A stretch of DNA of 7,651 bases from an uncultured Bacillaceae bacterium (GTDB lineage Bacteria > Bacillota > Bacilli > Caldalkalibacillales > Caldalkalibacillaceae), in contig CALBTX010000256.1 of NCBI GenBank assembly GCA_937967685.1, forward strand, positions 1 through 7,651, read 5' to 3'. The notes beneath the pieces were generated by a model. It did no database searches. It worked only from the letters and a program-made list of their open reading frames with translations, and was not told the DNA's origin. A program made the position numbers and the translations under genes. This document shows positions 1-6,216 of this stretch, one piece after another (the stretch's first letter is position 1; the number at the start of each line of letters is the position of its first letter).

Positions 1-87
1 CAAGGAACGGTCCAGGAAACATCAAAAGAAAAAAAACAGCCGCAAGAAAAAGTAAGCCGAAAATCGAAGAAACGGAAGGTGTGTTGA
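1..87 (+). CDS. lgt: C-terminal tail of a gene cut by the window edge, probably lgt
   Basis: An open frame runs from the first base to a TGA at 85-87 and encodes the last 28 residues of a protein. The tail is hydrophilic and strongly basic, rich in Lys, Gln, Glu and Arg, and ends in a run with the pattern KSKKRK-V-C. No recognisable domain is left. The identity as prolipoprotein diacylglyceryl transferase is inferred only from position: in Bacillus, lgt directly precedes yvoD-ppaX-yvoF-hisZ. Lgt is a polytopic membrane enzyme that moves diacylglycerol from phosphatidylglycerol to the lipobox cysteine of prelipoproteins, and a charged cytoplasmic tail after its last membrane segment would be compatible. 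The stop codon directly abuts the TTG start of the next gene, which suggests translational coupling. The frame is convincing; the name is only moderately so. Confidence 0.5.
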   Translation, partial: QGTVQETSKEKKQPQEKVSRKSKKRKVC

Positions 88-1059
88 TTGCGATTTAAAC
101 AAACGTTTAAAAGAGGCCTGAAAAACGGTCTGGATACTTCCATCACCTTCGGGAAGATCATGCTTCCTGTCATTTTGGTCATTACCGTTTTGGAATATAC
201 GCCGGTGATTGACTGGATCGTGTTTTTATGCACGCCGGTGATGAAATGGGTTGGTTTGTCCGGCGAAGCGGCCATACCGTTCGTGCTGGCCAATTTTTTG
301 CATCCTTACGCCGGCATCGGGGCCATCTTGACTTTGGAGTTAACCGTGAAAGAAGTGTTTATACTGGCGGTGATGATCTCATTTTCCCACAGTTTGGCCG
401 TAGAAAGCGCCATCGCCGTCAAAGTGGGCATTCGCCTCTGGGTGGCCATTTTTGTCCGCTTGGCTTTGGCGCTTGTCTCCGCCTTGTTCATCAACTGGAT
501 CTGGCAGGGCGGCGGGGAAATCGCTCAATACGGACTTGTCCCTTCCGGTGCGGAAGAGGAACTCTCCGGCTGGCTGTCCATCATCGGCCATGGGCTACAA
601 ACGGCCGTCATCGGTGTATTGCAATTGGCCGCCATTATTATTCCGTTGATGATCGCCATCGAGTGGCTGAAAGATATGCACTTTTTGACTTATTTTAACC
701 GCTTGATGAGGCCTTTCACCCGCTTGCTTGGTTTGTCTCCGAATACGTCGACCAGTCTTGGCGCCGGCTTGATTTTCGGTTTGGCTTTCGGAGCGGGAGT
801 GATTTTACAGGAATTCAAAGAAGAACACATTTCCAAGAAAGACATGTACTTGCTGTTTATTTTCCTTGTTGCCTGCCACGCGGTGATTGAAGACACGTTA
901 ATTTTCATTCCGCTGGGCATTCCCGTCTTGCCGCTGTTGTTGATCCGGCTTGTCGTGGCCATCATGCTGACGATGCTTATCGCCTATATCTGGAACCGGA
1001 TGGAGAGGAAGAAAAATGTGTCCTATGAAGAACAAAAAGGAGTCCAACATGAAATATAA
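88..1059 (+). CDS. yvoD: Gate-domain (nucleoside recognition-like) integral membrane protein, YvoD-like
   Basis: This is a 323-residue, very hydrophobic polytopic membrane protein. Apparent membrane segments lie around residues 23-48, 60-82, 88-105, 115-138, 165-192, 222-241, 253-273 and 278-302, and both ends are charged. It appears to have two related halves of the gate (nucleoside-recognition) type. Each carries a Gly/Ala-rich segment (near 60-80 and 220-238) followed by a His-x(3-4)-Glu helix (H101/E106 in SHSLAVESA, H264/E268 in CHAVIEDT). The size and the place between lgt and ppaX fit B. subtilis YvoD (about 310 aa). The transported substrate and function are unknown; the domain name does not prove nucleoside transport. 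The TTG start is chosen because GGAAGGTG at 74-81 lies 6 nt upstream and the preceding stop codon abuts it. Its 3' end overlaps ppaX by 11 nt. It is probably co-transcribed with its neighbours. Confidence 0.8.
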   Translation: MRFKQTFKRGLKNGLDTSITFGKIMLPVILVITVLEYTPVIDWIVFLCTPVMKWVGLSGEAAIPFVLANFLHPYAGIGAILTLELTVKEVFILAVMISFSHSLAVESAIAVKVGIRLWVAIFVRLALALVSALFINWIWQGGGEIAQYGLVPSGAEEELSGWLSIIGHGLQTAVIGVLQLAAIIIPLMIAIEWLKDMHFLTYFNRLMRPFTRLLGLSPNTSTSLGAGLIFGLAFGAGVILQEFKEEHISKKDMYLLFIFLVACHAVIEDTLIFIPLGIPVLPLLLIRLVVAIMLTMLIAYIWNRMERKKNVSYEEQKGVQHEI

Positions 1060-1729
1060 AACGGTATTGTTTGATCTGGACGGTACGTTAATCGACACGA
1101 ATGAACTGATCATCACTTCGTTTTTGTATACGCTGAGAACGTTTTTTCCGGAGCGGACGTTCAGCCGGCGCGATGTGATTCCTCATCTTGGCAAGCCGTT
1201 GAGAGACATGTTTGCCCATTTTCAGACGGATGATGCTGAAAATACGGTTGAAGACATGGTGGACGTTTACCGGGGACATAATATGCGCACCCATGATGAG
1301 ATGGTGCAAGCTTTTCCTTATGTCAGCGAAGTCATTCCCGCCCTGTATGATCAAGGTGTGCACATGGGTATCGTCACCACCAAACAGCGGACGACTGCTG
1401 AAATGGGCCTGCGCTTGTGTGAGCTGGAACGATATATGCGTGCAGTGATCACGTTGGAAGATGTCCGCCATCCGAAGCCCCACCCCGAGCCGATTTTTAA
1501 AGCGATGTCTGAACTTGGGGCGGAGGCCACGTCAACATTGATGGTGGGGGATAATCAGTGCGACATTGAAGCGGCCGCTCAAGCCGGCATTGATTCGGCC
1601 GGCGTCAGTTGGGCTTTAAAAGGTGAAGCACATCTGAGATCGGCACAGCCGACATACATGTTGAAAGACATGCGGGATTTGTATGCCATCGTTGGCATTC
1701 ACCCCGGAAGAAGAGGGATGGAAGCATGA
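1049..1729 (+). CDS. ppaX: Pyrophosphatase PpaX (HAD superfamily)
   Basis: A 226-residue cytoplasmic HAD hydrolase. PpaX hydrolyses the inorganic pyrophosphate released when HPr kinase/phosphorylase dephosphorylates HPr-Ser-P by phosphorolysis, so it supports carbon catabolite control. All four HAD motifs are visible: DLDGT at residues 9-13 (nucleophile D9 and acid/base D11), the Thr of VTTK at 109-112, the lysine of HPKPHPEP (K143), and GDNQCD at 167-172 (D168 and D172 for Mg2+). The cap is a helical insert at about residues 18-85. Length is close to the 216 aa of B. subtilis PpaX, and the opening FDLDGTLIDTNELI and the segment GIVTTK are typical of it. An upstream in-frame ATG at 1016 exists, but ATG 1049 has the Shine-Dalgarno AAAGGAG at 1036-1042 and gives the usual N terminus. 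It overlaps the previous gene by 11 nt and the next by 4 nt (ATGA). A generic phosphoglycolate phosphatase is the alternative name, but gene order favours PpaX. Confidence 0.92.
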   Translation: MKYKTVLFDLDGTLIDTNELIITSFLYTLRTFFPERTFSRRDVIPHLGKPLRDMFAHFQTDDAENTVEDMVDVYRGHNMRTHDEMVQAFPYVSEVIPALYDQGVHMGIVTTKQRTTAEMGLRLCELERYMRAVITLEDVRHPKPHPEPIFKAMSELGAEATSTLMVGDNQCDIEAAAQAGIDSAGVSWALKGEAHLRSAQPTYMLKDMRDLYAIVGIHPGRRGMEA

Positions 1730-2253
1730 GAAAAACGACTCGCTATCCGGTTCAGGGGGCCAACTCTTTATGGCAGCTGTACCGAACGGTCCCCTTCTGG
1801 AAAGTGGTCAAAAACTTTGCCGTCATTCAGATGGCCCGATATTGTCCGTTCATGTCCGTGAAAAACGCCATGTACCGTTCGTTTTTGGGCATGAAAGTGG
1901 GGAAGCAGACGGCCTTTGCATTGATGGTCATGGTGGACACGCTCTTCCCCGAAAAAATCACGGTCGGGAACAATTCGATCATAGGTTATAACAGCACGAT
2001 TTTGGCCCATGAATATTTGGTTGACGAGTATCGGATCGGTGAAGTAAATATTGGCTCGGATGTGATGATCGGCGCAAATACGACGATCTTGCCGGGCATT
2101 ACGATCGGGGACGGGGCGATCGTGGCCGCCGGTTCGGTCGTTCATCGGGATGTGCCCGCAGGGACATTCGTCGGGGGCAATCCCGCGCGGCTGATCTATA
2201 CGCGGGAAGAAATGGAAGCGCGAAAAAGTGTTGACCGTCATCAAGGCTCATGA
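1726..2253 (+). CDS. yvoF: Hexapeptide-repeat (left-handed beta-helix) acyltransferase, YvoF-like
   Basis: A 175-residue protein with an N-terminal helical, basic region (about 1-60) followed by imperfect hexapeptide repeats from about 78 to 148, with Ile/Val-Gly-x(4) spacing. The segments IGSDVMIGANTTILPG (109-124) and IGDGAIVAAGSVV (127-139) are clear, and the coil is capped by the family ending FVGGNPARLI (148-157). This is the fold of the LacA/CysE/MaaA type of CoA-dependent O-acetyltransferases. H95 in ILAHEYL is the likely general base. The acceptor is unknown; sugar, maltose or galactoside acetylation should not be assumed. Size and place match B. subtilis YvoF. The start overlaps the ppaX stop (ATGA), with AGAGGG at 1712-1717 as the ribosome site. 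The last codons coincide with a promoter for the his genes. The family is certain, the substrate is not. Confidence 0.85.
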   Translation: MRKTTRYPVQGANSLWQLYRTVPFWKVVKNFAVIQMARYCPFMSVKNAMYRSFLGMKVGKQTAFALMVMVDTLFPEKITVGNNSIIGYNSTILAHEYLVDEYRIGEVNIGSDVMIGANTTILPGITIGDGAIVAAGSVVHRDVPAGTFVGGNPARLIYTREEMEARKSVDRHQGS

Positions 2254-2259
2254 TAGACT
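2231..2259 (+). promoter_or_regulatory. Candidate sigma-A promoter for the his operon
   Basis: The -35 element TTGACC (2231-2236; 5 of 6 to TTGACA) is separated by exactly 17 nt from the -10 element TAGACT (2254-2259; 4 of 6 to TATAAT). It overlaps the last codons of the acyltransferase gene, and the -10 begins right after its TGA. Transcription would start near 2265-2267, giving a leader of about 145 nt before hisZ. It is the best-matching pair I found in the junction. A second possible -10, TATGAT at 2361-2366, has no convincing -35. Confidence 0.55.
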
Positions 2260-2279
2260 CGTCACATAAACGGCAAATC

Positions 2280-2303
2280 CTTTAGTTTGGTAGCATACTA
2301 AAG
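2280..2303. promoter_or_regulatory. 24-bp palindrome, candidate operator of the his operon
   Basis: The arms CTTTAGT (2280-2286) and ACTAAAG (2297-2303) are perfect reverse complements. The 10-nt core TTGGTAGCAT is also symmetric at TG/CA and at the central TA, so 20 of 24 positions obey two-fold symmetry. The symmetry centre is between 2291 and 2292, about 25 nt after the predicted transcription start, where a bound dimer could block early transcription. No T-run follows, so it is not an intrinsic terminator. Comparative genomics has predicted a TrpR-family regulator (YerC/HisR) for histidine genes in Bacillales. Assigning this site to it is inference from location; I cannot verify the motif. 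Confidence 0.55.
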
Positions 2304-2310
2304 TGTTCAC

Positions 2311-2334
2311 GGCCGCATGTTTTCCACCGCGGCT
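2311..2334 (+). repeat. Hairpin-forming inverted repeat in the hisZ leader
   Basis: GCCGC (2312-2316) pairs with GCGGC (2329-2333), extended by a G-U pair between 2311 and 2334, around a 12-nt loop. A GC-rich 5-6 bp stem would form in the leader RNA. It is followed by GGTTCGATCC rather than a U-run, so it is not a Rho-independent terminator. The right arm includes ACCGCG, a six-base match to the end of the T-box consensus, but the rest of that motif is missing. The whole junction 2254-2410 otherwise shows only the palindrome upstream, a short ATCAT-TT-ATGAT inverted repeat (2355-2366) and the hisZ ribosome site. Confidence 0.35.
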
Positions 2335-2396
2335 GGTTCGATCCAATGTTTGTGATCATTTATGATGTATGGGAATGTCCGTCAGCAAATGTTTTT

Positions 2397-2403
2397 GGAG
2401 TGA
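2397..2403 (+). promoter_or_regulatory. Ribosome binding site deciding the hisZ start
   Basis: GGAGTGA ends 7 nt before TTG 2411. The in-frame ATG codons upstream at 2369 and 2375 have no comparable purine-rich site: the sequence before 2369 is AT-rich with only isolated G residues. This favours the TTG start for hisZ. Confidence 0.6.
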
Positions 2404-2410
2404 TGGCAAG

Positions 2411-3604
2411 TTGTCTAAACCGTTAGCTTTTGAAAAACCGCTTGGCATGCGAGATATCCTGCCCGATATGGTCTACAAAAAACGGGCTGTTTTACATAAA
2501 ATCGAGAAAGTGATCGCCCAGTGGGGCTATGAACCGATTGAAACCCCGACGCTCGAGTATTACGATACCGTAGGCGGCGTCAGTTCAACGATGGAGCGGC
2601 GCATGTTTAAACTGTTGGATCGCTCCGGCCGTTCGCTCGTTTTAAGGCCGGATTTAACCGCCCCGATTGCCCGGGTTGTCGCTTCCCTCTTGAAAGAGGA
2701 ACCGTTTCCCGTGCGCCTGTATTATGAGGGCAATGTGTTTCGGGCGCAGGAAGACGAAGCGGGCCGCAATGCCGAATTTCCCGAAGTGGGCATCGAACTG
2801 ATCGGTGAAGAGGCTCCCGATGCCGATGCGGAAGTGATCACCTTGGCCGTGGAATCATTGAAAGCGGCCGGTGTGCGCCATTTTAAATTGATCTTGGGGC
2901 ATCACGGTTTACTGCAGCGCTTCTTTGAAGAAGTCGTCGGCCATGAGCCGGACGAAAAAGCACTCCTTGAATACTTAAATGAAAAAAACGTCGTCGGTTA
3001 CCGTCAGTATGTCGAACAGGCACAGTTTACGCCCGGTCAGAAAAAACGCCTCGTTTCCTTGTTAGGCTGGCGGGGCGGCGCCGACATTTTGCCTCAGGTT
3101 CAAGCCGAGTTGGAGGGGGCCAAAACGAAACAGGCGCTGCGGGATTTGCAAGAATTGTGGGAAGTGATCGAACTGCAAGGTGTTGGTGCACATGTGCGCT
3201 TCGATTTGAGTTTGCTGAGCCACCGAGACTATTATACAGGGGTTTTCTTTGAGGGGTATGCGGACAAGCTCGGATTTCCGATATGCAGCGGGGGGAGATA
3301 TGATCATTTGTTAGGTCAATTTGGCAGACCGGCTCCGGCCACCGGTTTTGCTTTGAAGGTCGATCGCATTTTGGAAGCCAGTTCAGTGCCGGCTGCAGAC
3401 AAAAAAGACGTGCTCCTTACGTATACCGAGCAGGAGCGAAAAGAGGCGTTTGCTTTGGCCAGACGTTTAAGGGACGAAGGCCGTCAGGTGACTTTACATC
3501 GCCTTATGGCCGTTCAAGGGGCGCAAATGAAAGTGACGGATATTTCCCGCAAAGCGGACGATTTTCAGCAATGGATTCGCCTGGAGCGAGGGGAAGACCG
3601 ATGA
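2411..3604 (+). CDS. hisZ: ATP phosphoribosyltransferase regulatory subunit HisZ
   Basis: HisZ is a paralogue of the class II histidyl-tRNA synthetase catalytic core. It has no tRNA-charging activity and forms a hetero-octamer with short HisG, making it active and histidine-sensitive. With the TTG start the product is 397 aa (B. subtilis about 391). Visible blocks are FEKPLGMRD (7-15), TPTLEYYDTVG (45-55), LRPDLTAPIARV (78-89), the motif 2 region YYEGNVFRAQE (104-114) and the motif 3 region GGRYDHL (294-300). Where true HisRS has RGLDYY with a catalytic arginine, this protein reads SHRDYY (270-275), so that arginine is replaced. This fits HisZ and not HisRS, as does its place before hisG. An ATG at 2369 would add 14 residues but lacks a ribosome site. 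It overlaps hisG by 4 nt (ATGA) and heads the his operon, behind a candidate promoter and operator. Confidence 0.93.
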   Translation: MSKPLAFEKPLGMRDILPDMVYKKRAVLHKIEKVIAQWGYEPIETPTLEYYDTVGGVSSTMERRMFKLLDRSGRSLVLRPDLTAPIARVVASLLKEEPFPVRLYYEGNVFRAQEDEAGRNAEFPEVGIELIGEEAPDADAEVITLAVESLKAAGVRHFKLILGHHGLLQRFFEEVVGHEPDEKALLEYLNEKNVVGYRQYVEQAQFTPGQKKRLVSLLGWRGGADILPQVQAELEGAKTKQALRDLQELWEVIELQGVGAHVRFDLSLLSHRDYYTGVFFEGYADKLGFPICSGGRYDHLLGQFGRPAPATGFALKVDRILEASSVPAADKKDVLLTYTEQERKEAFALARRLRDEGRQVTLHRLMAVQGAQMKVTDISRKADDFQQWIRLERGEDR

Positions 3605-4329
3605 CAGTTTTCAAGACGACTCATCGTCAACAACCGTTCATGAAACCGGACAGGAAGCCAATGCAAGGAATGCCGAAGTTAACGGACAACGAGGCCTATT
3701 TGAAAGTAGCCATGCCCAAGGGACGCATTTTTGAAGAAGCCGTGGAGTTATTTCGCCGGGCCGATTATCCTCTGCCACCGGCGTTTGAACAGTCACGCAA
3801 GTTAATCCTGGACGTTCCTGAAGCGCACATGTCTTTTATTCTCGCCAAACCGGCCGACGTTCCCACATATGTCGAATACGGGGTGGCGGACATCGGTGTT
3901 GTCGGCAAAGACGTGTTATTGGAAGAAGGCAGAGACGTGTATGAGTTGCTTGACCTGCAGATCAGCCGGTGTCATATGGCCATCGCCGGCTTGCCCGACT
4001 GGCAGCCGACACTGTATCCCCGGGTGGCCACCAAATTTCCGCATGTCGCTTCCACTTATTTCCGCCAGAAAGGCCAGCAGGTGGAAGTGATCAAATTGAA
4101 CGGGTCGATTGAGCTTGCACCGATTGTCGGCCTGGCCGACCGCATCGTCGATATCGTCTCCACGGGAAGGACGTTGAAAGAAAACGGCCTCGTCGAATTG
4201 GAAAAAATGATGGATATTTCTTCCCGCCTGATCGCCAACCGGGTCAGTTTTCGCATGCGCAGTGAGCAGATTGAGGCATTGGTCAACCGTTTGAGCCAAG
4301 TGATTCCAACGGGAGGAAATGAAGGATGA
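3601..4329 (+). CDS. hisG: ATP phosphoribosyltransferase catalytic subunit, short form
   Basis: HisG catalyses the first committed step, ATP + PRPP to phosphoribosyl-ATP + PPi. This is the short form without the C-terminal ACT-like histidine-binding domain, so it depends on HisZ, encoded just upstream. Visible features are MPKGR (38-42), LILDVP (68-73), ILAKPADVPTYVEYGVADIG (80-99), LNGSIELAP (166-174) and the PRPP-binding loop DIVSTGRTLKENG (184-196). From ATG 3601 the product is 242 aa, while the B. subtilis protein is about 213, because of an unusual 25-30 residue polar N-terminal stretch before LKVAMPKGR. ATG 3601 overlaps the hisZ stop (ATGA) and has GAGGGGA (3588-3594) 6 nt upstream, so it is preferred. 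ATG 3661 (222 aa) and ATG 3670 (219 aa) would give a normal length but have poorly spaced sites. It overlaps hisD by 4 nt. Confidence 0.95.
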   Translation: MTVFKTTHRQQPFMKPDRKPMQGMPKLTDNEAYLKVAMPKGRIFEEAVELFRRADYPLPPAFEQSRKLILDVPEAHMSFILAKPADVPTYVEYGVADIGVVGKDVLLEEGRDVYELLDLQISRCHMAIAGLPDWQPTLYPRVATKFPHVASTYFRQKGQQVEVIKLNGSIELAPIVGLADRIVDIVSTGRTLKENGLVELEKMMDISSRLIANRVSFRMRSEQIEALVNRLSQVIPTGGNEG

Positions 4330-5618
4330 AAATCGTTCAACAATGGGATAAAAAAAGTGTCAGGCGGGAAATAAGCGCCGGGACGGAAGAACAACGCCGG
4401 GCGGTGCTCCGCATTTTGGATCAGGTGCGCCAGGAAGGGGACAAAGCGCTGTACCGCTTCACGGAAACGTTCGACGGAGTCAAGCTTTCCGGATTGAAAG
4501 TGAGCGAGGAAGAGATCAAAGCGGCATACACCCAAGTGGACAAACCGGTGCTTCAAGCTTTGCAGGAAGCGATTGACAATGTGCGCCGCTTCCATGAACA
4601 GCAAAAGCAGTCCTCCTGGATAAAGACGTCCGCTTCCGGAACCGTTCTCGGTCAGCTGGTTCGACCGTTGCAGCGGGTGGGCGTCTATGTCCCCGGTGGA
4701 ACGGCGGCGTATCCTTCTTCTTTGCTCATGTCCGTCATTCCGGCACAAGTGGCCGGGGTGGCGGACATCGCCGTCGTCTCCCCTCCGGATTCATCGGGAA
4801 GGCCGGCTTCCGGCGTGCTTGTGGCGGCGGACTTGCTAGGGATTCGCGACGTTTACAAATTGGGGGGCGCACAGGCCATTGCCGCCTTGGCTTTCGGCAC
4901 CGCATCTGTTCCCCGGGTGGATAAAATCGTTGGACCGGGCAACGTCTATGTCGCTTTGGCCAAACGTGAAGTGTTCGGTTTGGTGGACATCGATATGATC
5001 GCCGGCCCGACGGATGTCCTCGTTGTCGCCGATGAACATCAGCATCCGGCTTACATCGCCGCCGATTTGTTGGCCCAGGCCGAACATGACCCGCTTTCGG
5101 CCGCTGTGTGCATCACCCCTTCCATGAGGTTGGCCGAGCGGATTCAAGCCGAGGTGCAACGTCAGCTGGTCGCATTGCCCCGCCGAGAGATTGCCGCTCG
5201 GGCCATCGACGAACAAGGGGTGATTTACGTTACCGAGACTTTGGCGGAAGCGATGGATCTGGCGAACGAGATTGCTCCGGAACATCTGGAATTGCTGGTG
5301 GCCGAACCGTTCAACTGGCTGGGAAGCATTAAAAATGCCGGGGCGATATTTTTGGGAGAACACAGTTCAGAACCAGTGGGCGATTATTTTGCCGGACCGA
5401 GCCATGTGCTGCCGACGAACGGAACAGCCCGTTTTTCATCAGGGCTCGGTGTCGATGCTTTTTTGAAAAAGAGCAGCATCGTGGCCTACAGTGCTTCCGA
5501 TTTAAAACAACACGGGGAAAAAATCATGCGGATGGCGCGCTACGAAGGGCTTGAAGCTCATGCCAGGGCCATTCAAATCCGCCTTGAAACAGAGAAAGCG
5601 AGGAATGAAAATGATTGA
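4326..5618 (+). CDS. hisD: Histidinol dehydrogenase
   Basis: A 430-residue cytoplasmic zinc enzyme (B. subtilis about 427) that oxidises L-histidinol to L-histidine through histidinal, using two NAD+. It catalyses the last two pathway steps. The expected zinc ligands by comparison with E. coli HisD are all present: Q251 and H254 in AQAEHD, D353 in VGDYFAGPSH, and H412 in EAHARA. The catalytic pair E319-H320 is in IAPEHLELL, and H360 follows in PSH. NAD and substrate regions are seen in VGVYVPGG (118-125), GGAQAIAALAFGT (180-192), VGPGNVYVALAKR (202-214) and AGPTDVLVVAD (226-236). The ATG overlaps the hisG stop (ATGA) and GGGAGG (4311-4316) lies 9 nt upstream. The 3' end overlaps hisB by 8 nt. 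I see no truncation or missing residue. Confidence 0.98.
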   Translation: MKIVQQWDKKSVRREISAGTEEQRRAVLRILDQVRQEGDKALYRFTETFDGVKLSGLKVSEEEIKAAYTQVDKPVLQALQEAIDNVRRFHEQQKQSSWIKTSASGTVLGQLVRPLQRVGVYVPGGTAAYPSSLLMSVIPAQVAGVADIAVVSPPDSSGRPASGVLVAADLLGIRDVYKLGGAQAIAALAFGTASVPRVDKIVGPGNVYVALAKREVFGLVDIDMIAGPTDVLVVADEHQHPAYIAADLLAQAEHDPLSAAVCITPSMRLAERIQAEVQRQLVALPRREIAARAIDEQGVIYVTETLAEAMDLANEIAPEHLELLVAEPFNWLGSIKNAGAIFLGEHSSEPVGDYFAGPSHVLPTNGTARFSSGLGVDAFLKKSSIVAYSASDLKQHGEKIMRMARYEGLEAHARAIQIRLETEKARNEND

Positions 5619-6213
5619 ACGGAACCAAACCCGCCAGGCGTCCGTCGAACGGAAAACGGGGGAGACGGATATCAAACTGCATTTGGTGGTGGACGGGGAA
5701 GGTCAGCGTCAAGTGGCTACCGGCGTCCCCTTTTTGGATCATATGTTGGATTTAATGGCCAAGCACGGTCATTTTGATTTGCGGGTCAAAGCGGAAGGGG
5801 ATCTCGAGGTTGATGCTCATCACACGACGGAAGATGTGGGCATCTGTTTAGGTCAGGCATTAAGGCAAGCGTTAGGAGATAAGCGAGGCATTCGCCGTTA
5901 CGGAAATGCTTTCGTGCCGATGGATGAAGCGCTGGCCCAGGTGGTGATCGATTTAAGCAACCGTCCCCACCTGGAATGGAGAGCGGCCCTGCCCCAAAGT
6001 CAAGTGGGCCGTTTTGACACGGAACTCGTTCATGAATTTTTGTGGAAACTCGCTTTGGAAGCGAAGATGAATTTGCATGTTATATTGCATTACGGATCGA
6101 ATACGCATCATATGATCGAAGCCATTTTCAAAGCTTTGGGCCGGGCGCTGGATGAAGCAACTTTGCATGACCCAAGAGTGAAAGGCATCCCCTCGACGAA
6201 AGGGAAGTTGTAA
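5611..6213 (+). CDS. hisB: Imidazoleglycerol-phosphate dehydratase (monofunctional)
   Basis: A 200-residue enzyme (B. subtilis about 194) that converts imidazoleglycerol phosphate to imidazoleacetol phosphate, the sixth step. It has the two halves of the IGPD fold, each with its manganese-binding motif: FLDHMLDLMAKHGHFDL (41-57) with HHTTED (70-75), and HEFLWKLALEAKMNLHV (141-157) with THHMIE (165-170). The family ending IPSTKG is at 193-198. There is no N-terminal histidinol-phosphatase domain of the enterobacterial bifunctional type, so a separate phosphatase (HisJ/HisK or HisN type) must be encoded elsewhere. ATG 5611 is chosen because AGGAA (5601-5605) is upstream and it gives the normal N terminus; an ATG at 5605 would add two residues. 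The gene begins inside the last 8 nt of hisD, in another frame, and ends 3 nt before hisH. Confidence 0.97.
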   Translation: MIERNQTRQASVERKTGETDIKLHLVVDGEGQRQVATGVPFLDHMLDLMAKHGHFDLRVKAEGDLEVDAHHTTEDVGICLGQALRQALGDKRGIRRYGNAFVPMDEALAQVVIDLSNRPHLEWRAALPQSQVGRFDTELVHEFLWKLALEAKMNLHVILHYGSNTHHMIEAIFKALGRALDEATLHDPRVKGIPSTKGKL

Positions 6214-6216
6214 GCT

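Noticed and set aside
228..698. A 156-codon plus-strand frame inside the membrane protein gene.
   Set aside because: It is an Arg/His/Gly-rich out-of-frame shadow with no ribosome site, while the main frame encodes a coherent membrane protein.
1088..1483. Long open frames on the minus strand within ppaX, the acyltransferase gene, hisG, hisD and hisA.
   Set aside because: They lie opposite well-supported genes, have no family features, and are rich in residues expected from antisense reading of these genes.
2281..2350. A tRNA-like string: GGTAG resembling a D-loop and TTCGATC resembling a T-loop.
   Set aside because: The spacing between them is about 12 nt too long for a class I tRNA, the T-stem has a mismatch, and no anticodon arm or acceptor stem can be drawn.
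2317..2355. A 12-codon reading frame as an attenuator leader peptide.
   Set aside because: It has no histidine codons and no Shine-Dalgarno sequence.
2361..2366. TATGAT as the -10 box of the his promoter.
   Set aside because: A good -10 match, but no acceptable -35 lies 16-18 nt upstream; the pair at 2231-2259 is much better.
2254..2410. T-box riboswitch in front of hisZ.
   Set aside because: Only ACCGCG of the 14-nt consensus is present, the leader is too short for a normal Stem I, and there is no terminator hairpin with a T-run.
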